Origin: Brienomyrus brachyistius
Taxonomy: Eukaryota > Chordata > Actinopteri > Osteoglossiformes > Mormyridae
Reading direction: 5' to 3'
Length of the DNA: 64,000 nucleotides
Assembly (NCBI RefSeq): GCF_023856365.1
Contig: NC_064539.1
Location: 28,547,493-28,611,492 of the forward strand
Position 1 is the first letter of the stretch. Every line of letters starts with the position of its first letter. The notes beneath the pieces are model-generated. The model ran no database searches. It was not told the DNA's origin and worked only from the letters and a program-made list of their open reading frames with translations. This document shows positions 1 through 13,200 of the stretch, piece after piece. Position numbers and translations under genes: made by a program.

Positions 1-1065
1 TGTACCTTCCGAGCCATTTTGTGCATTTTGAGAAGCCTTTCTGTACGCCATTATTATCCTGAGCCTCGTGGCCTTCCTGGTAGCTCTAAAGAGTGGCTAT
101 TCTCCTCTGTCTTCTCTCACGAACGAGGTTCCTCATCCATTGAACTGCCATTTTGATTACGGGACCATTCTCCGTAGACACTCTAGCACATAAAAATCCT
201 TCGACGGCGGTTGTTTCTGAGGTGTCGGGGCCACCACGTTTTGGTGCCAGGAATCCAAATTCAGAAATCACTCAGACTATTCATTTCAGCTCTTTGAATA
301 CTAAGCTAAGCAGTAACTGAAACTTCAGCGTCTCTCTCAGCTCTGTATTCAATTGCAGCCACTTGATTGGCTCTTCGTAGGACCGAACTCTTTGTGTCAC
401 CAAGCCAATCTGCCAAATTAAATGGGCATTAACTGTATTTGTTGCATTGTTAGACAAATTATTTATAAGGCTCATTTTATTGTTTTCCCATGATTCATTG
501 TATTGGCCCACTACATCACAGCTGCTGGATTAAAAATATTATTTTTCACTGATTGAAAGTATGGCATGGAAAAGTTTTTTTTTTCCCCATTGCAGCTGCT
601 TCATAGTAAATGATCACATTAACTACAGTGCACAGTTAAATCAGATCACATGATTTCGGCTTTGGGTTGCAAGCATGCTTGTGAATGTTTACATGATGCT
701 TTGAAGGATTACCTTTCAGTGTTATGGAGCTCTGACCTATTTAAATAGCTGCTGAATATGGATTCATTATTTCTGACTGTGCTAAATACACATTGCAGTC
801 AACTATATTTCTCTTTCACACACATCGGAAAACTATGTGGCTCAGTAATTTTTAAAAAATGTCCTGTCATGGTCAAATTATCCTACTGTAAGACACGTGT
901 ACAACAGCCACATTCGCAAGGCCCTCCCTACGACTCTCATAAACATTTCCCAGCCCCAACCAGCAACATTCAGAGACGCATGAAAAGGAACAACATCGCT
1001 GCAAGTATTTGACGTTTTGTGTCTGAAAGTCAATGCGAGTGCATCATTGAGTATTTCATTCTTTA
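1..1065. other. Unique AT-rich DNA, no gene recognised
   Basis: No repeat family or convincing exon is seen. Open frames of 61 and 76 codons on the minus strand (86-511) lack splice-like context and match no protein I know. Roughly 420-760 is AT-rich with TAAT-type and TTTAAAT motifs and low simple-repeat content, a texture common in vertebrate conserved noncoding elements. That reading is inference only. Confidence 0.3.
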
Positions 1066-1680
1066 AAAGGAGAGAAAAAAAGCATAAAATTTACATATTT
1101 AGCAGACGCTTTTGTCCAAAGCAATATACAAGGGAGGCAATTGCAAACATTTATACTGTGAAGGAGTTGACTTGGCATAGGAGCAGCTAGCCTGAGTTTC
1201 CAATGAATGCTCAGGTACAAATGTTGCTTACATTGGAGCAGGAGCTACACAACAACATCTAACAAGGTTAGAACCTAATAAGACTATTCAGGGACCAGAA
1301 GGCTAGCTTAAAACATCCAGGGAACATCAAGAGGCATCAGGCATCAAGAACTTATGGGTCTACAGGCATTTCTGGCAGGTGGAGTCTGATGGCAGGATGC
1401 GGTTCTGCTGCTCGTTCCACCACCTGGGAACCACACAAGAGACCCTTCTGGAGTGATACTTCTCACGTGATGGAGGGAGGTCCAGGCAACGCCGGGTTGC
1501 TGACCGAAGGGGATATGGAGAGCCTCTTGATGTAGACGGTGCCTGTCCATTAATGGAGGCGTAAGGCAGCTCCAAGGATGCGGGCGCCGATAGGGAAATG
1601 CCCAGTGAAGAGAGACCAGGAGGGGTGTGACAGGAGACCGCTAGGACTCGCTGAATATCACATGTGCAGTCGCGTTTAGA
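1066..1680 (-). mobile_element. Degenerate LINE 3' region with LINE/SINE-type tail
   Basis: Read on the minus strand, 1575-1360 encodes about 71 residues ending in a stretch with VVPRWWNEQ, resembling the xxPRLWNxLP motif near the end of many non-LTR retrotransposon reverse-transcriptase ORFs. Downstream in the same orientation (1124-1091) lies the tail TTGCTTTGGACAAAAGCG followed by TCTGCTAAAT, the 3' end shared by many teleost LINEs and their partner SINEs. No intact reverse transcriptase, start or YXDD box is present, so this is a 5'-truncated dead copy. The tail is the firmer part; the ORF match is by eye and the exact clade is not assigned. Confidence 0.45.
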
Positions 1681-4600
1681 ACCTTTTCTTTTTTTTTGTT
1701 AAAAAAATCATTACAAATGACATTTCAGAATTAAGGGAGGAAACTAAACCGAAACAACATCTAAATAATGAGATTTACTTCAGGTACCATCCGGTGGCTT
1801 GTAACAGCCTGGATCAGATCAGGGCAACCCTCAGCTCCCACTGTGTAAAGCATAAATGCAGCTTTGTGCAAAGAAAGAGGTTCCCCTTCATTGTTCAGGT
1901 CAGTCTCCGCACTCAGCCTCACTGAGACAGGATTTGAGGTGACCAAGGAGGACTTGTCTATACATAGCATTCTCTCTTCTACTCCACCCCCACCCCCGAC
2001 TTTTGGATCTCACACTGATCACCATGCCCCGTAAACCTTACCCTATTCCTCAAAGCTAAGCTCACACTTCGCAGCCCATACTTTAAGATGAGGAAAGAGT
2101 AAAGCTGAAGGCAGAAGAATGTACGCTGCCTAGATATCAGTTTCAATTACGCGGTCAAGATGGCCAAATGCTTTTTGTTAACGGTGAAATCTCATTTGCC
2201 AAATACTGGAGCAGTATAATTTTAACCGACAGTATGTATATGTAAGCAAAGCTGTAGAACACTTCAAATATATTGAAAACTTAGGTTATGATAAGTTAAG
2301 TAAAAATCAAATGCTTTTTATATTACATACATTGCATAGGGTTTAGTAATTTGCTTCAAGAATAGCTAGCATGAGAATATTTGCATGAAATATTCAGATA
2401 GACCAAATGAAGCATGATTCCTGAATGGATCCTCTAGTTATCATCTTGTGTCAACCATACTTTATGCCTTATTGAAAATGCCAGTTGTGAGCTCTAGACA
2501 AGGTAAATAATGCCAAGGGAACTTCTGCTGGACGACTTTCAGTAAGAATAGCAAATAGTTCAAAAATACATTTGAAAACATATTTTTGGTCAACAAGCCA
2601 TCGAAACTCTGCAACTACTCATCTTCTCAGGGTTCAGGAGATCTTGAGTCTGTACTGGCAAATATACAGTGGCGCCTTATGGGGAATGTGAGTACACATA
2701 CAGTGAAGAGCATGAAGAGCTGAGTACCTCGGGAAAGCGCACGCCCAACTCAAACCTTCAACCGCGGGCATTCAAGTCGATGAGACAATGGTGTTCCCTT
2801 TGCTGCAAAGTCACTCCCTTGACTAAAGGAGACAAAAACTGTGAGTTATTAACTCTAAAATAATTTTATTACCAGGCTCTGGTAATAAAAAGAGTTTTAT
2901 TAAATATATGATTATGGCATTTACTGTGCAAATATCACTTTAAAAAGTACACAGACTCATAGATTTTCAAAGTCTCATTTGATAAGTTGGTAAGCTGAGA
3001 GAGACCGGATCTGAATGGATGAAAGCATGGGGGGGGCTGAGCCTAGCCGGCACGCGGCTCCTGTGGCATCGAGCAGAACTCGGTGTTTTGAAGAGTCACC
3101 CATGGAGACAGATGCACATGTGAAGACAGGGGAAGTGAAAGGCGCTCACAGCCGTGGGGCTGCCGGCGGGAAGGGGGGGGGGGGGGGGTTAGCGGATGGA
3201 CACCCCCCCCACAGGCCTGATGCCTTAACCACAGCGCAGCATCAACTGATAGCTTTGCGGCTTCCCTCATCACGTGAAACACAACGAAGAAGGGCAAACA
3301 TTGGCTAGCCCAGCTCTCCTCTACTTCTCATTGATGAAGAGCTTCTTCCTTGCTTTATGGGTCTTCAGTCCTGCTTCTTAGAGCCCGTTATGAACTTGTC
3401 CCAGCACTTAATGTTTCCCATTCTTTTTGAAGGTCACTTGGGGTCATCCTCAGATTTATGACCCACTGTTGGAAAAGTTACCGGTCATCTCTGGCATTAG
3501 AAAGTTGCCTCTACCCTCAACAGGTTTCTGGTCGTTCCCAGTGTCTCCTGCTTCACTTAGTTCTTGTGTATTGCTGCCTTAGAAACTTTGAACCTGCCTC
3601 TCAGTGCAGATTTTTAAAAAAATATAGAGCAAGCTCATGATTTTTCTCCAGATCTGTTTATACAAATACATCAGTATATATGTCTATAAATGTACAAATA
3701 AAGAACATAAATCAGTCAATCAGTATTTGCATATTGCGTATTCTACGCATACATATGTATTATATACTGTATATGAACTTGACATTTATATACAAGTAAA
3801 GACTTGCAAGATGATATTGAGCATATTTTTATTTCATTTTCAGGACATTCAGGAGTCCTGAAAGACACAGAAGTGCAAGCATTGTATATAATTAATGTAG
3901 CATTACACATGTTTTCTAGCACATTCTTTCAAGAAGACATGCACTCTTCACTCGCTCCAAGCTAAATTCTTAAAAGTATATGCGTGCATTGAAAGCAGCA
4001 CATTATTGTGGCAAAATCTAACTACATTCACAGGGCTTCCATCCCAGAAGTGGAATTCCATAACTTCGGGTCCTGAGTACAGGATTTCGGTGTGGGATTG
4101 CACAAGCCGTGAAATTGCCACTCAACAGTTAGTATGAATGTACAGTGAGCACTGCACTTAAAAAAGTTTCATTTTACTCATGTGCAATTAAATCTGGACT
4201 ACTTAAATACTACTGGCGCCTGAATTGTATATGAATTATAATGTCTTTGGTTTTACTTGTTTCAGTGCACTAACATCTATTGCCTATTTATTATTTATTC
4301 TTTCTGTACTTTTAGTTGTTCTTTGTACTGGGTGCGTCTGGCCCAGTAAGCATGCCGGTATCCTTGATGCACGTGGCCAATGAAATGCCCGGCTCTCGCC
4401 TCAGCTGTGCCGGCTTTTCCGAAACACGGAACGTGATTCTTGAAAGACAGAACCTTCGGCGCGGAAATCATCGGGCCGCCTTTACCGAAACCGATTGCGA
4501 AACCGGTGAAACACAGCACAGTCATTTCGCCGCGCGAGCCCTGCTGGCCTGTTTCCTGCTTCACTTCCTTAAATTTAGCTCGGCATACAGTGAAGACCTC

Positions 4601-5402
4601 GCCTGAACTGCGCTCCTGCAGTTACACTCTGATTGCACAAAGATGTAATATTTTCCTTTGTTTTTCATTAGCATGACAAACGATCCAAATTTCAGCTATT
4701 TAAAAGCAGCTATTTAATTAATGAATTTATCGCCAAATTACTACTGCAAATTTAGGTCATTTGAAGTGTGTTGTACTTAGAGGCTGCGCAGTGTGGCCAC
4801 GTGACAAGAGAGACTCTATCTGTTTATCCTTTTGTGATGAACATCACGCATTTGCATCCAGCGTATCTTTCATTCCTCGACATCACAGGATACATAGACC
4901 CCAGCCTCTCAAGGCCTGCTCTGTTTTGCACAGAAAGCTAGTTCTGCACGGCGCACAGTATTGCATAATGAGCACTGCGATGTTGAAGTCATCAAACATG
5001 CCCTTGAAGGCAGCATTGGCTCTATTTGTGCAGAATTTGTTTGCTCTTAATAGGTTTGCATGGGCATCCTCTGGGAGTACCTTATGGTATACACCCTGTG
5101 CTTTCCAAGACACGCTATGGATTACCCAATCACTAATTGTATAAGCTCTTACTGTATCAGATGCATGTGTTACCATCCTCATGCATGAACTGCAACATCC
5201 CAGGTATGAATGTACCAATAGCTCATTTAGATAGGTTGTAATTTATGCATAATGAAGTTACCTCCTGGTGTACAGTGCTTCTCTATGCCTACTGTCCCTT
5301 AACTAGAAGCTATGGAGTACAGCATGCACACTTATGCAGTGCGTATACAACACCGGCCCTTTTCATTATGGCGTTCAAATTTTACACATACATTTTTTTC
5401 CA
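1681..5402. other. Unique sequence without recognised gene
   Basis: No recognisable gene or transposon. There are homopolymer runs (T-run near 1688, G-run at 3172-3188, C-run at 3204-3211). A near-palindrome around an octamer-like ATTTGCAT lies near 2377-2397. A moderately CpG-rich patch at 4320-4610 gives overlapping frames on both strands (89-96 codons), which I read as compositional. Frames at 4761-5218 are likewise open on both strands and unsupported. Confidence 0.3.
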
Positions 5403-5403
5403 C

Positions 5404-5438
<35 letters not shown>
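5403..5438 (+). repeat. (AT)n(GT)n microsatellite
   Basis: About 21 bases of alternating AT run directly into about 15 bases of alternating GT. It is a compound dinucleotide microsatellite with no associated gene. Confidence 0.9.
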
Positions 5439-5834
5439 GTGTTTTGTATTTTTTCAATATTACTTTGGGGCTCATTTAATAAGTAATAACTTTTTGCCAT
5501 TTATAGGAAAAAAGCAGATATTTGAAATTATATGAATTACATCCTCAGCCAGTTCTCTCTCTATTCGACCTTCAATGAAGCTGCACAACAGGAGTGAAAA
5601 ATCCAGCATCATTTTTCCTTGGTTTTCTGCCCACAGGCACTGAATATAAATACTTTGCTTACTTTTCTGCATTCTTTGGGCCCTTTAAACTCAGTCAAGA
5701 TATTTAGAATAAAGTGACTGACTGAAGTGACTTACATGCATTTCCTAATGAATGTATGATGTCATTATTCAGATTTTTCTCAGAGAGTTATAAACACAAA
5801 TTGTACACTGGCACAGCAGATTTTGATATGCTGT

Positions 5835-6020
5835 ATGTTGAGGGCTTACAGGATCCTTATTGCTGAGGATCCGAGCGGCTGGACGAGGCCAAGGGGGTGC
5901 CCACATTTTCAGAGGGTGTGACTGGACTGTGTGTCTGCCTGGGGGGTCGCCAGGGGGAATCCCGAGGAGTTTCGTCATGTGGTGGGTGCATGCCCCCCAA
6001 CCTGACCTGACCTGACCTCT
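5835..6020 (+). mobile_element. 3' fragment of a non-LTR retrotransposon
   Basis: From 5850 one frame reads RILIAEDPSGWTRPRGCP, then, after a lost segment and one stop, LDCVSAWGVA and EEFRHVVGA. This matches the C-terminal end of a fish LINE ORF as I remember it (ILVAEDASGWTRPRGRP... GLDRVSAWGVANRDPELFRRVVGAA). It ends in a short tandem of TGACC units (6000-6017), a plausible LINE tail. The copy has an in-frame TGA and an internal deletion and is non-functional. The match is from memory and should be confirmed by a translated search. Confidence 0.6.
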
Positions 6021-6953
6021 ATTTTGAAACGCTAAAGTACTCACTATGAAATCTAAACTTGAAAATTAAAGAATAATTAGTCATTATATATAGTTAATTC
6101 CCAATTGTAATAGTCCATTGAAAAGAGAATAAATTTAATTAAGTTAGAGAAAAAATATGAATGTGAAATGCCACAGTTATTCACCTTAGTCTGTTCTTCT
6201 TGGACAGTGAGACCTTTTTATTAAAACTGTACTACCCAAACGTGCAACAATTAACAAGGACACCCAAACAAAGGGCATTCCTAATCCAGTTCCAGGTCTT
6301 CCATTGCATATCTCATTTGATATTTAAGTTTCTATTTTACATTGATGTTGGTCAAATTTTACATGGATGCAGTCAAACCTACAGCTCAGGTCAGCAAGAA
6401 GCACAGACACCTTCAACGTGTCAGTAAGTGTTCTGGCAATCTATACTGAGGGCATGGCATGTCCGGTAAAACGTGAGCTAATAACTAAATATATCCCTAC
6501 GGTCATGGTACACATGCATCAGATCGCAATCAATCACTGTTTAGCACCTACAAAGCACTTATTGACATCTCTGTAGTGGGATACCCTACCCCCATACTTT
6601 GGCTGGCTCACAGCACCCAGAAACAGCCTGTCTCTTGGCAGAGTGGCCTGTTTGACTGAAGCACTATTGATTCGATATTACCGGTTGGGTTGATAACTGA
6701 GTTATTGTATATTGTCAGTTTTAAAGGCATGAGAACAAGCACTAAAGAATGAGCCTTACTTTGCATCCACTCTCACTTGCAGCTTGGCTGCTTTAAAAAA
6801 AGAACAGGAAACAAACCGATTCACTCTGTGCCGGATAGATGTTACTCTTCTTTTACAATTTTTTAAACCAAATTATTGAATTACATCACCTTCGGTTTAA
6901 TTTTTAATACTCATCTTAGGAAATTCTTTAGTTCTCTTTTTGTTTTGCTCCAG

Positions 6954-6954
<1 letters not shown>
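6021..6954. other. Unique AT-rich DNA
   Basis: No gene or repeat recognised. Frames of 69-75 codons at 6200-6576 have no domain-like features. Confidence 0.3.

Positions 6955-6983
<29 letters not shown>
6955..6983 (+). repeat. (TG)n microsatellite
   Basis: About 14 TG dinucleotides, followed by a short G-rich stretch. No transposon is recognised beside it. Confidence 0.9.
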
Positions 6984-6985
<2 letters not shown>

Positions 6986-7864
6986 GAGGGTGGGGGGTCT
7001 TGTTTCTGCTTCTATCTTTTTTTCTGTTTATCTTACTATATTAAATGTCTTGCCATGTCACCTTTTGTACACCTTGCCTGTAAATTTCAATAAGAAATTA
7101 ATTATGAAAGAAAATAAAAATGACTGATGATGGGAATGTTTTTTAAATACACAATTTCGCATTGCTTCATGCTACTGGGTACATTAATGTATGTTATTCA
7201 CATTAAGCACCTTCCTCAAAGTGCCTACAGCAGGACCAGCGCCCATGAAGCGAACTCACAATATTTGGAACAAAAGCTGACTTCCATAACATTCATAGGC
7301 AATTTTTTTTTTTTTTTACCCCGATAACAAGGAGGGTCGGCTCGGCAGAATTCTCTAACTGCAACTGTCTGACATTAAATAATGAGAAAAAAATAAACAC
7401 TCCAGCGAGACTTCTTAGTGTTCGGCGGTGTCCCCGAAACCATGCTTTCTCAGCTCGGGCACAAAACTTCGACAGAGTGTTACGCAAATAAAGGGAAGTT
7501 GTCGGCACTCCCTCTTTGCTGAGAGCAAGGAAAGGAATAACAAAGAAAAACGTGAGATCCAGTATGGAAATTGAGCTGAAGTTGGAGGTCATTCCTTGTA
7601 TTAACCAGAGGTTTCGTTTATACTGCCCACCCTGTTTTCCCCAAAGATCACCTTCAGTGACATCTCTCTATAATGTTTCTTACCGTATATCAGTTGGTCA
7701 TTAATTAACACATTTGTTTTTTCTGCGAAGGAAGCATATAATATAGACCCTCAGATCAAGCAAAATATTATGATCACCCAATGTGAAGCGAAAAATGTTG
7801 ACTTGTAATCTGGTCAAAATGTGAGTGTCAAGGTTTGGGAGGTGTAAAGACAGTAAGCTAACAT

Positions 7865-8168
7865 TCGGTACTTGTAGTCGAGATGTTGAATACGGAAGAA
7901 ATCGGCAGGGACAAAGATCGGTGTGACTATAAAAAGAGGCAAATGGCAAGGTTTGTGGAGTGCTCATGGTCAGTTGTGGTTAGAGAGGTCTGAGGAGAAA
8001 CTAAAATTACGGACCACTGACAGAGTGTTGGGGAACCAAGACTCAGTGATGCGACATGTGAATTCTGTGAAAACAAAGAGAAGGGCTGCTGTGGCAGATA
8101 ATTTTGATGATGATCACGGAAGTAAGGTGTACCGACACAGTGCAGAGATCATTGCTGCGTATGGGGTT
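7865..8168 (+). pseudogene. Tc1-family transposase relic, plus-oriented half
   Basis: The plus strand keeps the N-terminal part of a Tc1-like transposase in broken frames. Recognisable pieces in order are VECSWSVVV (family: VGCSRSAVV), GEPRLSDAT (GRPRLIDAR, the hinge between the two helix-turn-helix domains), TKRRAAVAD (SNRRATVAQ) and, after a one-base frame change near 8130, TVQRSLLRMGL (TVHRSLLRMGL). Similarity stops abruptly near 8168, before any catalytic residue. The sequence beyond belongs to a second copy in opposite orientation. Stops and frameshifts rule out activity. The 107-codon open frame here (7923-8246) mixes pieces in the wrong frame and is not a gene. Confidence 0.6.
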
Positions 8169-8530
8169 GGTAGCTGTGGATTGAACGTGTTGGTCCAACG
8201 CACCCTACAGACGCTCAATGTGTTCCTGGCCGTCCACAGAAACTGAGATTCATTGGCAAGCAACCTTCTTCCATTTCTCTAATGTCCAGTTCCGATGCGT
8301 GTACACCCATTGTAGACAGGCGTCAGCGCGGACCCCATAAAGATATGCAATCTCATATACAACAGGGCTGGATACACACCATGGCTGACGATGACCACCT
8401 CACAAGCCTTGCTATTTCAGACACACTCTGACCCAGTCACCTGGCCATTATGAGGTGGCCCTCGTCAGACTCACTCTGATCATTATCCCTCCTAATTTCT
8501 TATACATTCAACATGTTGACTATGAACACC
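8169..8530 (-). pseudogene. Tc1-family transposase relic, minus-oriented half
   Basis: Read on the minus strand from about 8520 leftward, the frame gives SDEGHLIMAR-stop-LGQSVSEIARLV, matching the first helix-turn-helix of a teleost Tc1-like transposase (SDFDKGQIVMARRLGQSISKTAGLV). After a deletion it resumes with QWVYTHRNWTLEKWKKVA (family: QWAREHQNWTTEQWKKVAWSDESRFL), then ESQFL and VDGQEHIERL. The first catalytic aspartate region (WSDES) survives only in altered form and the rest of the DDE domain is missing. It joins the plus-oriented relic tail to tail near 8168. An in-frame stop, frameshifts and loss of the second HTH show an old dead copy. Confidence 0.65.
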
Positions 8531-11500
8531 AAGCGTTAGCTTAGCATCTAACGCATTCCAGTCCCTGACTTTATACTTTTTACTTTACATAATATGTCGG
8601 CTCATCGATGTACATATGTAGAAAACCAAAGAGTACACTGCAATATGTAACTACATTCACAGAGCTATTTTACTGCGGCATTCTAGCTATCTGCCACCAA
8701 GACATCATCTAAAGAATTAGCTGTAACTGAACAAAGAGTAAGAACTGAAGAAGTACACGAAGCTGAGTTTATGAGTTTGATTTTTCATCTGCTTTGTTCG
8801 GGGTACGTGCTTTCGGTGTTTCGTTATGCAAAAACAAACAAGTGGCAGCGCTTGGCTATAAACACAAACGCGACAAAATCGATAAAATCAACCGATAAAC
8901 TACGAGATTTCGCTTGTTGTTAAGAAACCAACAAGAAGAAACTTACAGAACTCCATGGCCTGTGGACAATCTGAGCTTAAGTCCCTATGATTTTATAAGC
9001 TACAAATAGAGGCGTTTATTCCATAATGGAAAACCAGGTTCAAAATTAGGCAACATACACTTATAAACATATTCATAATGGCAGACACTTTTTTAGCAGT
9101 GCTTACAGTCTCGAAGCTGGTTTGGATGTTCCAGATCTGTAGCTGTATACCAGTTGTATAGATGTCAATGAGTCGTGCACTTACGTAACCAGCACACTCA
9201 CTAACGCAGCCCTGCCTACACAGTGAACAAACATTAGCCTTATCTAAATTAACAGAGCTGAATGCCTCTGTTTACATGATCAACCTGCATGCTATCTCCG
9301 AATCTGTTGCTTTTCGTGCATATATTCATTTTCTTATGCACATTTCCTGTAACTTTATTTTCAGCCTTTTTTCAACACTATTGCTACATGCCTTACAATC
9401 AGTGCTTTTATGAGAGCCATGATTTTTAGTGTTGTTAAGTGAATCAGCTATGTGACAGCTACATGACACACGTGGGAAGAGCTTCTCCAAACTTGTGTGC
9501 TCTTGTGCATTATTAAAAAAAAAATGCTGCCTTGTTACTGCGCAAATCTAAATTCCTTCACTTTGCAACACAGTTTATAATTATCTCATATACATTGAAT
9601 ATGTTGGAGAAAATCACAATTGTTTTTAATTCTATTATTTCTGCAATAAGACCATCCTATCTTGCTCTTAGTAGTATTTTTTTTCTGGTTGATCAGTTAA
9701 TTGAAAAACCTTGACTAAAGTAACCTTGAAAGGAGTCTTAGGGGTAATGAGAAGACCCTTTTAGTGGTGTCTTTTGAGAAATCAGTTTAAATATTTCAGT
9801 AACTGGAAATTACAATAAGAACTGAAGAATGTAAACCCAGTTGTAAACCCTGTTCGGATTTATAATTTATTACCATAATTGATTGAGAGGAAAATGAAAT
9901 TTATCATTTATTAATTGGGTTCCCCCAGTCTGATACAATTGAGCAGAACTGCAGTGGGCTGAGCAGCTGATGAAATGGCTCTGAGGTACGATTCCTGTCT
10001 GAGTGTGTTTTCTGGCACTTGATGTGTTTGTCATGATTCAAGTTAAAAGTGGGAAAAAAAAACCTGTAAGCTTCACACAAAAGTATCTTAAAGGAAATTT
10101 AATAAGCTGCTGACAAATAAGTGCTGGATTTTGGCCATCTAACCATCTTTAAATAATAGCAAAGCATACTGTTAAAGCAGAGTTACATTTGCAGACTTAG
10201 CTAGGACCATCTGTAGATCTACACAATGTGAACGTGATGCATGTAATCATTAACCTTGGCACAAACGGGGAATGAACTTAATTAATTAAATCATTATCCA
10301 TTTCCTCTGATCCATAATTATTTTAAAGAGATGGAAAAAAAATCCAAAAAGACCGCAGCTCTGAGGTTATCATGCTATCCAATTAGCCTGCCAGGGGGAG
10401 ATTATGTTACCTAGATACCAATGGGAAAGTGTGATTTCTCTGTCAGACGGAGTTTTATAATGCAGAGTGCAATTACTTAAATAGGTCAGCCGAAGACACG
10501 GTGAGGCTTTTCTGTCTACCTGCGAGGACTACTTTGAAAGCGCTCCTTCACGTAGCTGCGAAAACCTTCCCTTCCTCCCTCAGGTTGTTTCTTCCCCCTG
10601 ATGTTTTTCTCGACAGGAGCCGCTAATTAAATTTCACAGACATGTATAACCTTGTTATACAGAACCTATGGAGAAATGATCCAGTACACGCCGAAGAGCA
10701 GCCAGACTGTGAAGTTACGGCTACGGAAGCTCGGCACGGGCTGATTTAATGGCTCAGGCTGCACACGGATGCTTCCCGTGTCGTTTTTTTTCGGCTCTGT
10801 TTTGGTTTCAAGGTTTTTTGTAAATATTTGAATAAATAAATTCTTGAAATATGTGTCATTTAGCTAGCACATCAATGCATCGGGCCAGTTATAATTCTGA
10901 AATTATGCTTCATTTACAAATTTTGAAATGATTTGAAAGCAAGCGCGTATCATTTAATAATCTAAATATCACTGGATGATCTACCAATAGCAAGCTGACA
11001 GTTTGAATATTTTTTTATTTCATTTTTTTGTTGTTGCAGTGAATACAACAAAATAAAACCAGCCACGCTTTGCTTTGCTAATGAACTGTATCATTTTAAA
11101 TAGGTTGTACTGATGTACGGCAGATCCATTCCATCCAGGGTGTGCCCTGCCTTACACTTTCCCCCAGGAAAAGCTTCTGATTGTGACAGCCATATTGTTA
11201 GACTGAGAAAGGATGAAGGGGCAAACATATTAAAATGTCAGTAGCAAGCTAGGTACGGAAGTGGCTTCGTGGAAGAAGAGCGCCTGTTCAAGCCAGAGAA
11301 AGTTTCCTAATGGGATGTGACTTGCTCCAGCAAAGGGGATGCATAAAAGGATTAGTTTAAAATTATAAGATCCAAAATAATAACGTGACTCTGTAACTTC
11401 AATACTAACACTCGGACACCAGAAATGGGAATATTACATTCCATAAGTACCGATGCATATGAATCACATTAAAAAAAAAAAAAAAAGAAATAATTTTATT

Positions 11501-13077
11501 ATTTGGCAAAATGACTTATAATTTGTGTTGAATCTTTACTCCCTTCCCTCTCATTGGCTGTTAAGGTGGCAGCTTGATCTCAGATCGAATCCAGTGAATT
11601 TTTAGATTTTTTCAACAGCGGCTATTGGTTCTCCAAATGGAAGATAAACTCGCAGTGTCTATGCGTGCACGCACTGGCGTTTCTGTGTACACTGTACAGT
11701 GGGAAGCTTTTTCGATTTCTGATCCCGTTACTGCTTTTCTTATTTTTTTGTTACTTGCGGTTGTCAGCAAAACGTCAAATCTGTATAAAGGCAGTCTGAG
11801 AACAGAGTGACCTAAAGGTATTTTGGTCCAGCTTTAATTAGTAGAAAGCCCAGCGATTCAAAAACTGAGCTGAGACACATCAGCTACACACTTGACTAAA
11901 TGATTTTTTTTCAGTTCCCTACACAGAGCTCTGAAACTGAAAATGTCTGGTCCTCTGTCTTGGAACAGCAAGGCCTATAGATCCAGTACTACTGGTCCAT
12001 TTGTGTTCTGGTTAGGCTGCTATTTAATGTCAATGGATAATCATATTTGACAATACTCAGGGCTAGTCGCTGTTCATTTCAACTATATTTCACACAAAAT
12101 TAGAGGGAATGAGGCCTTCAAAATAAAAATGGCCGACAGACTAGCTACCTCATTTAATTTACTCTTACAAATTAATACAGTTAATAAAGCATGACATGTG
12201 ATGCTTATAAGAGGAAACAGTGCTGAATCATTCTGTGCAAACAGCCGAAAATTATCCATTTCTCATTACATACCACGCACAGCTGTGGTCGGGCACGGTA
12301 ACATCATTTCAATATTACTTATTTTTCTGACACACGGAGAAGCCTGGGACTCTGTCAGCGATTTAGACGCGCCGGGAAGGAATGGGCAAAAGCCGCTTTC
12401 TGTAGCCACCACGGCCACACAGGTGTGAGGAGGGCTATTTAAAGACTTTAAGCCGTCTCACTATGTTACATTGTACCGTTTCTGATGACGGCTTGGCTAG
12501 TGAGAAGGGAGAGAGAACAAGCTGTTCTTTAGCTATCAACCTGCATGTGTTTTTAGCACTTTATTGAGTTCCTTATTTGTTTTCCCAAAAAAGGGAGCTT
12601 AAGCCTAATTTAAAAGGTTTAATTCCAAGCCAAACTGCACAATAAAATTATCCTAAATGACCCCGGGTACAGTGAAATTACAGTCCTGTGCGTTTTCATC
12701 TTTTTCATCCTCCGAATCAATTTTATTCCTCCGTAAAGAACATTAAAACGTAGAGTTTATTATAGAGTTTAAATTATCTGTCGTGTTTTACATTAACTGA
12801 CAAAAAAAACGATTAGAGCGTTGTACATAAGGTCTGGGATGTAGGTTCCTTGCTCCCGTCTGGATGAACTGGTGATGAATTAAGTCCCGCGTGACATGGA
12901 GTAGAGATTGGGGTTCATATTGTGTCCTATATCACTCATGTATGTTCCCAGTGAAACAAAAGCCATCTAACACAAAAGCAACAGATTAGAAAACATCACA
13001 TACATTAAATATGTTGACACAACGGGACAGCTCTCATTTTCCTCAAACACTAAGTGGACACCAATATACAGGTTATA
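8531..13077. other. Unique AT-rich interval, no gene recognised
   Basis: No exon-like frame and no repeat I can name. An A-run sits at 11471-11485. Blocks at about 10240-10640 and 12590-12810 combine moderate complexity with TAATTA- and CAATTA-type homeodomain-like motifs and few simple repeats, so they are candidates for conserved noncoding elements. That can only be tested by alignment to other fish. Confidence 0.3.
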
Positions 13078-13200
13078 GTTGTAATAATAATAATAGTAAT
13101 AATATCAGTAGTAGTAGATGTATTAGTGGTGGTAGTAGTAGTATTAATTGTTGAGACTGTAGCAGCAGCAGTAGTAGTAAGAGTAGGTGAAGTAGTAAAA
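13078..13200 (+). repeat. Imperfect trinucleotide repeat (ATA/GTA/GCA)n
   Basis: A roughly 120-base stretch of AATA, GTA and GCA triplets (TAATAATAAT, then AGTAGTAGT, then AGCAGCAG) with interruptions. It is an old degenerate microsatellite and encodes nothing supported. Confidence 0.8.
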
